From: Bacteroidota bacterium
GTDB lineage: Bacteria; Bacteroidota; Ignavibacteria; Ignavibacteriales; Ignavibacteriaceae
Assembly (NCBI GenBank): GCA_023433685.1
Contig: JAEYUD010000148.1
Coordinates: 1 to 34,196 of the forward strand
Length of the DNA: 34,196 bases
Direction of reading: 5' to 3'
Part shown: in pieces, positions 22,108-30,392 of the stretch
How positions within the stretch are numbered: the first letter of the stretch is position 1
Layout of the letters: each line of letters starts with the position of its first letter
Made by a program: the position numbers and the translations under genes
The notes under the pieces: model-generated
The model's database searches: none
The model's input: only the letters and a program-made list of their open reading frames with translations
What the model was told of the DNA's origin: nothing

Positions 22108-23454
22108 TTGTTCAAGAAAATTTTAATTGCCAACCGTGGCGAGATAGCCCTCAGGATCATAAGAGCCTGTAAAGAGCTCGGGATAAAAACCGTTGCCGTG
22201 TTTTCAGAGGCCGACAGGAACTCACTCCACGTTACATTCGCTGATGAGGCGGTGTGCATCGGACCCGCGGAAAGCAGAAACAGCTATCTTAAAGTACCCG
22301 TTATAATGTCGGCTGCCACCGTGACAGGTGCGGACGCAATCCACCCGGGATACGGGTTCCTCGCCGAAAATGCCGGTTTTTCAGAGATTTGCGCTGAATC
22401 AGGCATCAAATTCATCGGTCCCACTGCTGATATGATCAGAACAATGGGCGATAAAGCCGTTGCAAAAGAGACGATGAAGAAGAATAATGTTCCCGTTATC
22501 CCCGGCAGTGACGGTATAGTTGACGACGTTAACGTTGCCAAAGAACTTGCAAAAGGGATCGGGTTCCCGGTTATTATCAAAGCCTCCGCGGGGGGTGGTG
22601 GTAAGGGAATGCGCGTGGTTAAAGAGGAATCAGAGTTCGAGCTGGCATTCCAGACCGCGCGGGCCGAAGCTGATGCCGCGTTCGGAAACGGCGATGTCTA
22701 TATCGAGAAGCTCGTGCTTAACCCGAGACACGTGGAGATCCAGGTGATTGGCGACCAGCACGGAAATCACTACCACTTCGGTGAACGCGACTGCTCGGTA
22801 CAAAGAAGGCACCAGAAACTCATTGAGGAATCACCCTCACCGGCACTTGATCAGGCGCTTCGTGACAAAATGGGTGAAGCCGCGGTGCTCGCTGCCAAAG
22901 CGATCAATTACGAAAGTGTTGGTACAATTGAGTTCCTCCTCGACAAAGACAAAAACTTCTACTTCATGGAGATGAACACCCGTATTCAGGTAGAACACCC
23001 CGTAACTGAAATGGTTTACGAAACCGACCTGATAAAACAGCAGATCCGTGCTGCCGCGGGACACGTGATAGAGGCTCCGAACAACCGGCCAAAAGGTCAC
23101 GCGTTCGAGTTCAGGATCAACGCAGAAGACCCTGACAATAATTTCAGACCTTCACCCGGCAGAATTGAATCGTTAAATTTCCCCGGTGGTCTGGGTGTGC
23201 GGGTTGACTCTCACATCTATCAGTCGTACACCATCCCCCCGTATTACGATTCGATGGTCGCGAAACTGATTGTATGGGATAAAGACCGCCTTTCCGCCAT
23301 CGCGAAAGCAAAAAGGGCGCTTGGAGAGTTTATTATCGAGGGAATAAAAACCACTATCCCCTTCCACCTCGATGTTTTGGAAGATGAAAGGTTTATATCC
23401 GGCGAGTTCGACACTTCGTTCCTCGAAGGATTCAAACCAAAAGAGAAAAATTAA
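22108..23454 (+). CDS. accC: Biotin carboxylase subunit of acetyl-CoA carboxylase
   Basis: The 448-residue protein is standard length for AccC and starts at TTG (22108-22110) behind a purine-rich GGCGAGGTAAGG. It has the ATP-grasp fold. The N-terminal domain is KKILIANRGEIALRIIRACKE, the ATP-binding glycine loop is KASAGGGGKGMRVV, the central motifs are ERDCSVQRRHQKLIEESPSP and EMNTRIQVEHPVTEMV, and a C-terminal biotin carboxylase domain contains AEDP and PPYYDSMVAKL. It carboxylates biotin on AccB using ATP and bicarbonate. It is co-transcribed with accB by position, and gcvH follows after 15 bp. Confidence 0.97.
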   Translation: MFKKILIANRGEIALRIIRACKELGIKTVAVFSEADRNSLHVTFADEAVCIGPAESRNSYLKVPVIMSAATVTGADAIHPGYGFLAENAGFSEICAESGIKFIGPTADMIRTMGDKAVAKETMKKNNVPVIPGSDGIVDDVNVAKELAKGIGFPVIIKASAGGGGKGMRVVKEESEFELAFQTARAEADAAFGNGDVYIEKLVLNPRHVEIQVIGDQHGNHYHFGERDCSVQRRHQKLIEESPSPALDQALRDKMGEAAVLAAKAINYESVGTIEFLLDKDKNFYFMEMNTRIQVEHPVTEMVYETDLIKQQIRAAAGHVIEAPNNRPKGHAFEFRINAEDPDNNFRPSPGRIESLNFPGGLGVRVDSHIYQSYTIPPYYDSMVAKLIVWDKDRLSAIAKAKRALGEFIIEGIKTTIPFHLDVLEDERFISGEFDTSFLEGFKPKEKN

Positions 23455-23469
23455 ATTTCCGGAGAAAAA

Positions 23470-23853
23470 ATGAATATTCCAGCAGAGCTTAAATATACAA
23501 AAGACCACGAGTGGATCCTCATTGAAGGCAATACCGGTACCATCGGTATAACCGACTATGCCCAGGGCGAACTTGGTGACGTTGTCTTCGTTGACATTAC
23601 CAAAGGTATTGGCGATATCATTTCAAAGGATGAAAACTTCGGTACGATCGAAGCCGTTAAGACCGTGAGCGAACTCTACGCCCCCTGTGGCGGGAAAATC
23701 CTTGAGATCAGTAGCGATCTGAACGATTCACCCGAGTTCATCAACCAGGATCCTTACGGAAAAGGCTGGATGATCAAGATAGAGATCACCGATCCGGCAG
23801 ATCTCGACGGCCTCCTCGACGCGGCTGCCTACGGCGAACTCGTCGGAGCATAA
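23470..23853 (+). CDS. gcvH: Glycine cleavage system H protein
   Basis: The 127-residue protein is normal length. YTKDHEWI is at the start, GITDYAQGELGDVVFVDI is the conserved core, and the lipoylation site K64 lies in TIEAVKTVSELYAP. The C-terminal helix region (GKGWMIKIEI) is intact. GcvH carries the aminomethyl group between the P, T and L proteins and can also act as a lipoyl relay. No gcvT or gcvP is nearby. Instead the gene is 15 bp behind accC, so it is probably transcribed with the acetyl-CoA carboxylase genes. A terminator-like hairpin follows. Confidence 0.96.
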   Translation: MNIPAELKYTKDHEWILIEGNTGTIGITDYAQGELGDVVFVDITKGIGDIISKDENFGTIEAVKTVSELYAPCGGKILEISSDLNDSPEFINQDPYGKGWMIKIEITDPADLDGLLDAAAYGELVGA

Positions 23854-23876
23854 ACCCGCGAGGGTTGATTTTCAAA

Positions 23877-23912
23877 GGGCTGTTTCAAGCGAGTTGAGGC
23901 AGCCTCTTTTTT
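23877..23912 (+). terminator. Probable intrinsic terminator after gcvH
   Basis: GGGCTG pairs with CAGCCT (one G-T pair) around a 16-base loop, then TC and a run of six T. It lies 23 bp past the gcvH stop and 38 bp before guaA. This would separate the efp-acc-gcvH unit from the guaA unit. Confidence 0.5.
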
Positions 23913-23950
23913 CATTTATCTGATCACACGTTATCCCAGGCTGTTTCACC

Positions 23951-25492
23951 ATGACCGGATCCACGATCCTCATTATCGATTTTGGTTCGCAGTATACCCA
24001 GCTCATCGCCCGCAAGGTCAGGGAGCTTTCCGTCTTTTCACTTATCCATCCTCACAACATCACAATTGATGAGATAAAAGAGATCAACCCGCGGGGGATC
24101 ATCCTCTCCGGCGGTCCGATGTCTGTAAAGGATGACGGTGCTCCATCTGTGGATGACGCCCTTTTTTCGCTCGGCATACCGGTGCTCGGTATCTGTTACG
24201 GCTTGCAGCTTATCTCCTACTCACTCGGCGGAATTGTCGAAAAAGCAGAGAGGCGCGAGTACGGCAAGGCCACCTTCAATATTCTTGAGAAAGACAACCC
24301 GCTATTCGATGAGATACCGGCGGAATCAACCGTCTGGATGAGTCATGGTGACCATGTTAAAACCCTCCCCTACGGATTCAGAAAGATCGGCTCCTCACCC
24401 AACACAGAGAATTGCGCGATAGCAGCTGATGACAGACCGGTCTTCGGGCTGCAATTCCACCCCGAGGTTTATCACACCGGTTACGGGAAGGAGATACTTT
24501 CAAATTTCCTCTTTGGTATCTGTGGCTGCAAGCCCGACTGGAACTCCGGCGCCTTTATAGAAGAGAGCATACGGCAAATTAAAGAAGTGGCGGGCAGTTC
24601 TGTCGCGCTTTGTGCCCTAAGTGGCGGGGTCGATTCAACCGTGGCTGCCGTGATGGTTCACAAGGCCCTCGGCGAGAATTTGGTTTGTGTTCACATTGAT
24701 AACGGGCTTATGCGGAAGCATGAGTCGGCAAAAGTTGTGAAACAACTCCGCGAAAGAACGGGACTCAAGATAATCCACGTGGATGCCTCTGACCTCTTCC
24801 TCGACAGGCTCGCGGGGGTTGAATCACCCGAGGAAAAAAGAAAGATAATAGGGCATACTTTCATCGAGGTCTTTGAAGAAGAGGCCCGAAAGATCGAAAA
24901 CGCAGCTTTTCTTGTACAGGGCACCCTCTATCCCGATGTTATTGAGTCGGTTCCGGTAAAAGGGGCATCAGTAACCATAAAATCGCACCATAACGTGGGC
25001 GGGCTCCCCGAAAAAATGAACCTTAAACTTATAGAACCCCTCAGAGAGCTCTTTAAGGATGAAGTAAGGAAGATCGGTCTTTCGCTTGACATACCGGAAG
25101 AATTTATTAAACGGCACCCCTTCCCCGGTCCGGGTCTCGCCGTCAGGGTGCTCGGCGACGTTAGCCGCGACCGGCTTGAGATACTCCGTGATGCCGATGA
25201 AATATTTATCGCAAAAATTAAAGAATACGACCTTTACGACAAGATATGGCAGGCTTTTACCGTTCTCCTCCCGGTGCAGACGGTGGGAGTAATGGGTGAC
25301 CAGCGAACCTATGAAAACGTTCTCGCCCTCAGGGCTGTCACTTCCGTTGACGGTATGACAGCCGACTGGTACCGCTTCGATCACGAGTTCCTGGCGGATG
25401 TCTCAAACACAATTATCAATCATGTACGCGGAGTTAACAGAGTTGTTTACGATATCAGCTCAAAGCCTCCGGCAACAATCGAGTGGGAATGA
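23951..25492 (+). CDS. guaA: GMP synthase (glutamine-hydrolysing)
   Basis: The 513-residue protein is full length for GuaA. The N-terminal class I glutamine amidotransferase domain has its catalytic cysteine C82 in GICYGLQL and the His/Glu motif LQFHPEVYHT. The ATP pyrophosphatase domain has the PP-loop ALSGGVDSTVAA. The C-terminal dimerisation domain contains KRHPFPGPGLAVRVLG and ends KPPATIEWE. It converts XMP to GMP in purine synthesis. It ends in TGA, overlapping the ATG of the next gene (ATGA), so translational coupling is likely. Confidence 0.98.
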   Translation: MTGSTILIIDFGSQYTQLIARKVRELSVFSLIHPHNITIDEIKEINPRGIILSGGPMSVKDDGAPSVDDALFSLGIPVLGICYGLQLISYSLGGIVEKAERREYGKATFNILEKDNPLFDEIPAESTVWMSHGDHVKTLPYGFRKIGSSPNTENCAIAADDRPVFGLQFHPEVYHTGYGKEILSNFLFGICGCKPDWNSGAFIEESIRQIKEVAGSSVALCALSGGVDSTVAAVMVHKALGENLVCVHIDNGLMRKHESAKVVKQLRERTGLKIIHVDASDLFLDRLAGVESPEEKRKIIGHTFIEVFEEEARKIENAAFLVQGTLYPDVIESVPVKGASVTIKSHHNVGGLPEKMNLKLIEPLRELFKDEVRKIGLSLDIPEEFIKRHPFPGPGLAVRVLGDVSRDRLEILRDADEIFIAKIKEYDLYDKIWQAFTVLLPVQTVGVMGDQRTYENVLALRAVTSVDGMTADWYRFDHEFLADVSNTIINHVRGVNRVVYDISSKPPATIEWE

Positions 25493-26406
25493 AAAACGAA
25501 AAGAATTTTGAACTGACGCACAGACTGAAACGCGCGCAGGAATTTGAAGGCGGTGGTAAAATGCTCCACGCCATTCAGATGTATCAGGCGATCATCGACG
25601 ATTTCTTCGATGACCACACCGCCTGGTATAAATTAGTGGAAATTTATGAAAAGATGGGGCGATCAGACTCCGCTATTAAACTGATAGATGAGATGCTCGA
25701 GCATTTCAGTGATGACAACGAGATCAGCCTTTTCGCCGGGCACTTCTTCTTCAAACATCAAATGTGGGAAGAATCGGTAAGCGTGCTCGACCGTATGGAA
25801 GACATGGGCTATGACACTATCACCTATTTCATCCACGGTCTCTCTTCTTTTCATGTTGGGAACCATGAACAGGCAATTAAAAGTTTGCAGCACTTCCTCG
25901 AAATGGAGCTTGAGTCAGCATTTCTCGGTGATACAAACCTTTATCTCGCCCGATGCTACATAACACTCGGGAAGCTTAATGTTGCCCTGCCATACCTTGA
26001 AATGGCTGCCCAACTGATGCCAACCAACCCGGAAGTGTACCATTACCTCGCGTTGTATTATTCTCTCATCGGAATGTACTCACATGCGGCAGAACAGGTT
26101 GAGACTTCACTAAGTCTTGGCTCCACCATGCGTGAGACATGGGAACTCGCTGCCGGAATTTATGAGGCACTGAAGGATAACGCGCGGATTGAGAAACTCT
26201 GCCGCAGATATATTGAAGAGAACAATGAGCCATCTGTGGTCATTTACAACTCCCTCGCGATGGTACTCCTCGCGAAAAATCGGTATAAAGATGCCGAGGG
26301 TTTCCTGAAAGCTTCGCTTGAGATCGACTCCTCCAGCGAGAGAACCAATAATTTTTTGAAAATGCTTATCACTAAAAGGGACGACGACCTTGTCAAGGAT
26401 ATTTAG
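25489..26406 (+). CDS. Tetratricopeptide repeat protein, cytoplasmic
   Basis: The ATG at 25489 overlaps the guaA stop. A GTG at 25483 is a weaker alternative that adds two residues. The 305-residue protein has no signal peptide or membrane helix and is built from helical pairs typical of TPRs: ALPYLEMAAQLMPTNPEVYHYLALYYSLIGMY, AWYKLVEIYEKMGRSDSAIKLIDEML and SLAMVLLAKNRYKDAEGFLKASLEID. TPRs are protein-binding scaffolds and the partner is unknown. Its end overlaps the start of the following binding-protein gene by 17 bp, so the two are tightly linked. Confidence 0.8.
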   Translation: MKNEKNFELTHRLKRAQEFEGGGKMLHAIQMYQAIIDDFFDDHTAWYKLVEIYEKMGRSDSAIKLIDEMLEHFSDDNEISLFAGHFFFKHQMWEESVSVLDRMEDMGYDTITYFIHGLSSFHVGNHEQAIKSLQHFLEMELESAFLGDTNLYLARCYITLGKLNVALPYLEMAAQLMPTNPEVYHYLALYYSLIGMYSHAAEQVETSLSLGSTMRETWELAAGIYEALKDNARIEKLCRRYIEENNEPSVVIYNSLAMVLLAKNRYKDAEGFLKASLEIDSSSERTNNFLKMLITKRDDDLVKDI

Positions 26407-27541
26407 CCTGTTCATTCTTTTCATGGTTATTTCCACCTCACTGTTTGCTCAGGCAGACTATGGGGTGCAGGACGACACATACAACATTGCCGTGCTTCTC
26501 CCCTTCACTGAAAAAGGTAAGCCATACCTTGAGAGGCGCTCTTATCAGGTTCTCGAAGGGATCAAATACGCCGTTCACCTTCATAATCTGAAAAGTGAAA
26601 ACAAGATCGGGCTTTTCATTCGTGATACCCGCACTGACAGTTCATTTATCGCTTCACTTAAAAAAGAAGTGCAGTCATTCAAAAACCTTAAAGGAATTAT
26701 CGGCTCCACTTCGAGTCAGGACTCAAAAGACCTGATCTCCGTATTTGCTGACATGGGACTCCCGATAGTCTCACCCACGGCAACCGACGAAACCCTGCCG
26801 CAACTCTCACCTGTAGTACTGCAGGCAAATCCGGCATTCTCAACACGGGGCAGGATAATGGCGAACTTCGCCCGCAATTTCCACGGAATATCGAAGATCG
26901 GAATTGTCTACAACAAAGAGGGTTACTCCGCGCTCCTCGCGGAAAAATTCAAAGAAGAATTTGAAAGACTCGGCGGAAAAGTAACTTTTACCAAAACCTA
27001 TACCAATAAAGACCTTAAAGAGGCCAAACTTGAGGCAATGGTGGAGGATATAGAAGATGCAGCCACTGCGTTTGACGGGCTCTACATCCCCGTCAGTGAT
27101 GTGAAACACGCGAATGCGGTTAACGAACAGTTGAGAAAATTAGTCTTCAGCAAAAATGTATATGTTAATCAGGACTGGCTCTTGAGCGATGTGTTCGGTG
27201 ATCCGGCACCCTTCCTCTCCTCTGTTTATGTTGATTCCGACTATTTTCTCGATATCTCAGAGAACGGTTATCAGAAACTGAACAAGGAATTTTACGATCT
27301 CACCGGCTATCTTTTCGACCGGAACCCGCTCTATGGCTTCGATGCCACATCGATGTTCATCAAGCTGCTTGAAAAGAACAATTTCGATGCTGCCGCGGTC
27401 ATGAATGAAATAGCAGCGGGGGTTGATTACGACGGCATCAAGGGAAAAATAGTTTTCGACGCGAGAAGGACGAACCTCTCGCTTAATATCCTGCAATACA
27501 CACTTGGCAGGTTCAGTCTCTTCCTTAAACTGAAAATATAA
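26390..27541 (+). CDS. Periplasmic type I substrate-binding-fold protein (LivK-like), orphan
   Basis: The 383-residue protein starts at TTG (26390-26392) with a signal peptide (SRIFSLFILFMVISTSLFAQ) that lacks a lipobox cysteine. The mature part shows the two-lobe Peripla_BP_6 fold: NIAVLLPFTEKGKPYLERRS, IIGSTSSQDSKDLISVFADMG, PIVSPTATDETLPQLSP, KIGIVYNKEGYSALLAEKFKEEFERLGGK, and NPLYGFDATSMFIKLLEK near the end. Family members bind amino acids or other small ligands for ABC importers. No ABC permease or ATPase gene is near, so it may be a sensor, an envelope-assembly factor or a component of a remote transporter. The start inside the TPR gene suggests joint expression. Confidence 0.78.
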   Translation: MSRIFSLFILFMVISTSLFAQADYGVQDDTYNIAVLLPFTEKGKPYLERRSYQVLEGIKYAVHLHNLKSENKIGLFIRDTRTDSSFIASLKKEVQSFKNLKGIIGSTSSQDSKDLISVFADMGLPIVSPTATDETLPQLSPVVLQANPAFSTRGRIMANFARNFHGISKIGIVYNKEGYSALLAEKFKEEFERLGGKVTFTKTYTNKDLKEAKLEAMVEDIEDAATAFDGLYIPVSDVKHANAVNEQLRKLVFSKNVYVNQDWLLSDVFGDPAPFLSSVYVDSDYFLDISENGYQKLNKEFYDLTGYLFDRNPLYGFDATSMFIKLLEKNNFDAAAVMNEIAAGVDYDGIKGKIVFDARRTNLSLNILQYTLGRFSLFLKLKI

Positions 27542-27548
27542 CGGGCAA

Positions 27549-28238
27549 ATGACGATAAAAGACCATCCAAAAGATGAGCAACCAAGGGAAAAAGCGGTAA
27601 ATCAAGGGATCAGTTCACTCACTGACTCTGAATTGCTGGCAATAATCCTCCGTACCGGCACAAAAGGAAAGAATGTGCTCGATCTCGCGCGTGAAATGAT
27701 CGAAAGATCGGGCGGTCTTAATGAACTTGCCTCAAAATCCGATGGTTACTTCAAGAACGAATTTCAGGGAATCGGCAGGGATAAAGCGATAACACTCTCT
27801 GCATTGTTCGAGATAGCCAAACGGGTGCAAACCTCCGACCGGGAGTACCTCAGTGGCAGGATATCTTCACCCGATATAATCGCGGAGCACTTCATCAGGT
27901 ATCTTAAGAACGAGCCCGTTGAGAAGTTCATGGTGGCCTTTATTACCACCGGCGGAAGGGTTATAAAGATAGAAGAGCTTTTCAAGGGAACCATCGATCA
28001 CAGCCTGGTGGATGTCAGGGAAATTATTAAAAGATGTCTCGACCTGAACGCGAAATCGATAATTATCAGCCACAATCACCCAAGTGGCACACCCGAGGTT
28101 AGCGTGGAAGACAGGAAGGTTACAAAGCGTATTAAGCAGGCTTGTGAGATATTCGGCATCAAATTACTTGATCATATTGTGGTTGCAGGAACAAAATTTG
28201 TAAGTTTCTCCAACCTGGGTATATTAAATATTGATTAA
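27549..28238 (+). CDS. radC: RadC/UPF0758 family JAB-domain protein
   Basis: The 229-residue protein is full length. The N-terminal helix-hairpin-helix-like part (KDHPKDEQPREKAVNQGISSLTDSELLAIILRTGTKGKNVLDLA) is followed by the MPN/JAB domain with the metal motif SHNHPSGTPEVSVED and the end LLDHIVVAGTKFVSFSNLGI. The family is named for DNA repair but the role in repair is disputed, and JAB proteins are often metallopeptidases or nuclease-associated. It is 7 bp after the binding-protein gene, so it is likely the last gene of the guaA unit. Confidence 0.93.
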   Translation: MTIKDHPKDEQPREKAVNQGISSLTDSELLAIILRTGTKGKNVLDLAREMIERSGGLNELASKSDGYFKNEFQGIGRDKAITLSALFEIAKRVQTSDREYLSGRISSPDIIAEHFIRYLKNEPVEKFMVAFITTGGRVIKIEELFKGTIDHSLVDVREIIKRCLDLNAKSIIISHNHPSGTPEVSVEDRKVTKRIKQACEIFGIKLLDHIVVAGTKFVSFSNLGILNID

Positions 28239-28274
28239 CTTCGTAAATTGATAATCCGTTTATGCAATTTTTTG

Positions 28275-28282
28275 TATCTTTG
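28275..28282 (+). promoter_or_regulatory. -7 box (TATCTTTG) ahead of the small lipoprotein gene
   Basis: TATCTTTG matches the Bacteroidota primary-sigma -7 consensus TAnnTTTG exactly. The nearest upstream TTG (28248-28250) is 24 bases away rather than about 19, so the -33 box is weak. It lies 57 bp before the start codon. Confidence 0.55.
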
Positions 28283-28339
28283 CGATATTTGATTTTTCAA
28301 TAATTTCGAAACAACACATAACAAAAAGGAGAGAAGCCT

Positions 28340-28597
28340 ATGAAGCTAGGAAAAATGCTGGCTGTAGTCGGTTTATCGACAGTATTCTTTGCAGGTTGCT
28401 GCAGTGTCAGTGATCAGGAGTACGCAGCTTTAGATGCTCTTCAGAACTCTGTTAATCAGAAGCATTCCACCATTTCACAGTTAAATGGAAAGAAAGCCGA
28501 TATTAACAAGCAGATCGCAGCAAAACAGAAAAAACTGGAAGAATGCAATCAGCTGAAGAATACAGTTAACGCTAATTTGAAAAAAATCCAAAAGTAA
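28340..28597 (+). CDS. Small coiled-coil lipoprotein with C-terminal lysine (Lpp-like architecture)
   Basis: The 85-residue protein has a lipoprotein signal with lipobox FFAGC and C20 as the lipidation site. The mature 66 residues form one unbroken heptad pattern. The a positions are L31, V38, I45, K52, I59, L66, K73, L80 and the d positions are L34, K41, L48, I55, K62, C69, V76, I83. The last residue is Lys. Braun's lipoprotein Lpp has the same plan: a short lipidated coiled coil whose terminal Lys is joined to peptidoglycan. There is no clear sequence match to Lpp, so similarity may be convergent. AAAAGGAGAG lies before the ATG and a TATCTTTG box lies upstream, which suggests strong expression. 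A LysM protein follows after 14 bp. Confidence 0.8.
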   Translation: MKLGKMLAVVGLSTVFFAGCCSVSDQEYAALDALQNSVNQKHSTISQLNGKKADINKQIAAKQKKLEECNQLKNTVNANLKKIQK

Positions 28598-28611
28598 CAG
28601 GAGAGACAAAG

Positions 28612-29304
28612 ATGAAATTTTCGATGAAAATTGCTGCTTTCGCTTTGGTTGTTCTCTCCGGTTCGCTTTTTGCCCAGAGAGACCTTAGCTGCGATCAGTA
28701 CAAAGCCAAAATGGATTCACTGAAAGCGGTTGAACTCAACCTTAGCTCGCAAGTTGATCAGCTCAATAAAGACGTTGCAAACGTCCAGAAACAGCTCGAT
28801 GGTATTCAGAGCTACGAAGACTGCATGGATGATCTTTACAAATCACTCGATGCCAATGCTTCTGATGTATCAGTTTTTGCCATGAAAGTTAACGAACTTA
28901 AAGGCAAGATCGAAAGAAGAGAAGCTCCATATTCAGCAAGAGAAGCTGAACTTAAAGAGCTCCAGAACAGCAAACTTTCTGCTCTTCCTGAATTCTACAA
29001 CACACTTCATGTTTATCTTCCTGACCTGATGGCAAAATGGAAGAAAGACCTTGATGTTATCGTTGTGCCTGATACCAAAAAGTACACCGTTGTAAAAGGT
29101 GATTGCCTCTGGTGCATCGCTTCCAAAACTGAATTCTACAGCAAGGGCGCCGCTTGGCCAGCCATCTGGAGAGCCAACCAGGAAGTTATCGGAAACAACC
29201 CTGACCTCATCTTCCCGAACCAGGTTTATACTATTCCTAACCTGACCGCCGATGAGATCAATCAGGTATCAAAGATGGGAAGAAACTACAAACCGGCTCC
29301 TTAG
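28612..29304 (+). CDS. Exported coiled-coil protein with C-terminal LysM domain
   Basis: The 230-residue protein has a signal peptide (MKFSMKIAAFALVVLSGSLFAQ). A helical coiled-coil region spans about 30-135 (LNLSSQVDQLNKDVANVQKQLDGI, VNELKGKIERREAPYSAREAELKEL). A LysM domain sits at about 165-215 (YTVVKGDCLWCIASK ... WPAIWRANQEVIGNNPDLIFPNQVYTIP). LysM binds the glycan strands of peptidoglycan, so the protein probably sits on the cell wall in the periplasm. GGAGAG precedes the start. Its position 14 bp after the small lipoprotein and before a strong terminator marks the two as a transcription unit for envelope anchoring. Confidence 0.85.
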   Translation: MKFSMKIAAFALVVLSGSLFAQRDLSCDQYKAKMDSLKAVELNLSSQVDQLNKDVANVQKQLDGIQSYEDCMDDLYKSLDANASDVSVFAMKVNELKGKIERREAPYSAREAELKELQNSKLSALPEFYNTLHVYLPDLMAKWKKDLDVIVVPDTKKYTVVKGDCLWCIASKTEFYSKGAAWPAIWRANQEVIGNNPDLIFPNQVYTIPNLTADEINQVSKMGRNYKPAP

Positions 29305-29347
29305 TAGTCGATTTGTTTTCTGATCATTTTTCAGAATGATTTCTACG

Positions 29348-29380
29348 AAGCCCTTGATGCTCACGCATTGAGGGCTTTTT
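29348..29380 (+). terminator. Strong intrinsic terminator after the LysM gene
   Basis: A 13-bp stem (two G-T pairs) is formed from AAGCCCTTGATGC and GCATTGAGGGCTT around a 4-base TCAC loop, followed by TTT. It ends the lipoprotein-LysM unit before phoH. Confidence 0.85.
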
Positions 29381-29407
29381 ATATTTTCAGACCAAACACA
29401 GGAATAA

Positions 29408-30361
29408 ATGCCGGAATTCGAAAAAAAATTATCCCTTGAAGGTGTCGACCTTCAAAAACTTCTCGGGCCCAACGATATTCACCTCCAGGTGCTCGAAGAG
29501 TATTTTAACTCCGCTATAATTGTACGCGGTGACCAGCTTACATTAAAAGGCACCCAAATTGAAGTGGAGCGTATAGAGAAGATCATCAAAGAGATGATCT
29601 ATGCCCTGAATACCTCGGGGAGGCTCAAAGAGCAGGATGTGAAACTGATACTTGAGCTTACCAACAACGGCAAGCAGGCGAAACAGGATGAGGACTTCGA
29701 CAAGATCATTCTCTACACCAAGGATGATGTTATCAAAGCCCGCACACCGGGGCAGCTTGCCTATCTTAAAACAGCTCTAACCAACGACATCTGTTTTGCC
29801 ATTGGCCCCGCGGGAACCGGAAAGACATATATGGCGGTAGCCCTCGCGGTGGCAGCGCTAAAGAAGAACGCGGTTAAGAAGATAATCCTGACCCGCCCCG
29901 CCGTTGAAGCAGGCGAAAAATTGGGATACCTCCCGGGCGATCTGCGAGAAAAAATTGATCCGTACCTCCGCCCCCTTTACGACGCGCTGGAAGACATGCT
30001 TCCGGCTGAAAGGGTGAAGGCATACCTTGAGAAAGGTATAATCGAGATAATCCCCCTCGCTTATATGCGCGGATGTACTCTGAACCGGGCATTTGTCATC
30101 CTTGATGAAGCCCAGAACACCACCGACGTGCAGATGAAGATGTTCCTTACAAGGCTTGGTACCGAGTCAAAGGCGATCATCACCGGTGATATCACCCAGA
30201 TCGATCTCCCCACCAAGACCGTGAGCGGTCTGGTAAAGGCGCAGGAGATCTTAAGCGGAATTGAAGGCGTCGGATTTTCCTTCTTCGAGAAAACCGATGT
30301 GGTCCGTCACCGCCTCGTTAAAGAGATCATCGACGCGTACGAAAAGTATTACGACGGCTGA
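29408..30361 (+). CDS. PhoH family ATPase (PhoH-like, YbeZ type)
   Basis: The 317-residue protein has an N-terminal KH-like region (VDLQKLLGPNDIHLQVLEEYFNSAIIVRGDQLTLKG). The PhoH ATPase domain follows, with Walker A GPAGTGKT, TRPAVEAGEKLGYLPGDL, Walker B FVILDEAQNTT and TGDITQIDLP. YbeZ-type proteins act in RNA metabolism and ribosome maturation, often with the endonuclease YbeY. No ybeY is next to it here. It ends in TGA. The gene stands alone between a strong upstream terminator and a convergent small gene. Confidence 0.93.
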   Translation: MPEFEKKLSLEGVDLQKLLGPNDIHLQVLEEYFNSAIIVRGDQLTLKGTQIEVERIEKIIKEMIYALNTSGRLKEQDVKLILELTNNGKQAKQDEDFDKIILYTKDDVIKARTPGQLAYLKTALTNDICFAIGPAGTGKTYMAVALAVAALKKNAVKKIILTRPAVEAGEKLGYLPGDLREKIDPYLRPLYDALEDMLPAERVKAYLEKGIIEIIPLAYMRGCTLNRAFVILDEAQNTTDVQMKMFLTRLGTESKAIITGDITQIDLPTKTVSGLVKAQEILSGIEGVGFSFFEKTDVVRHRLVKEIIDAYEKYYDG

Positions 30362-30392
30362 TCACCCGCAAGAAACCGGCTATTTATGACTG

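Noticed and set aside
23854..23950. Riboswitch between gcvH and guaA
   Set aside because: The gap is only 97 bp and holds a plain terminator-like hairpin, with none of the conserved purine or glycine aptamer elements that I can recognise.
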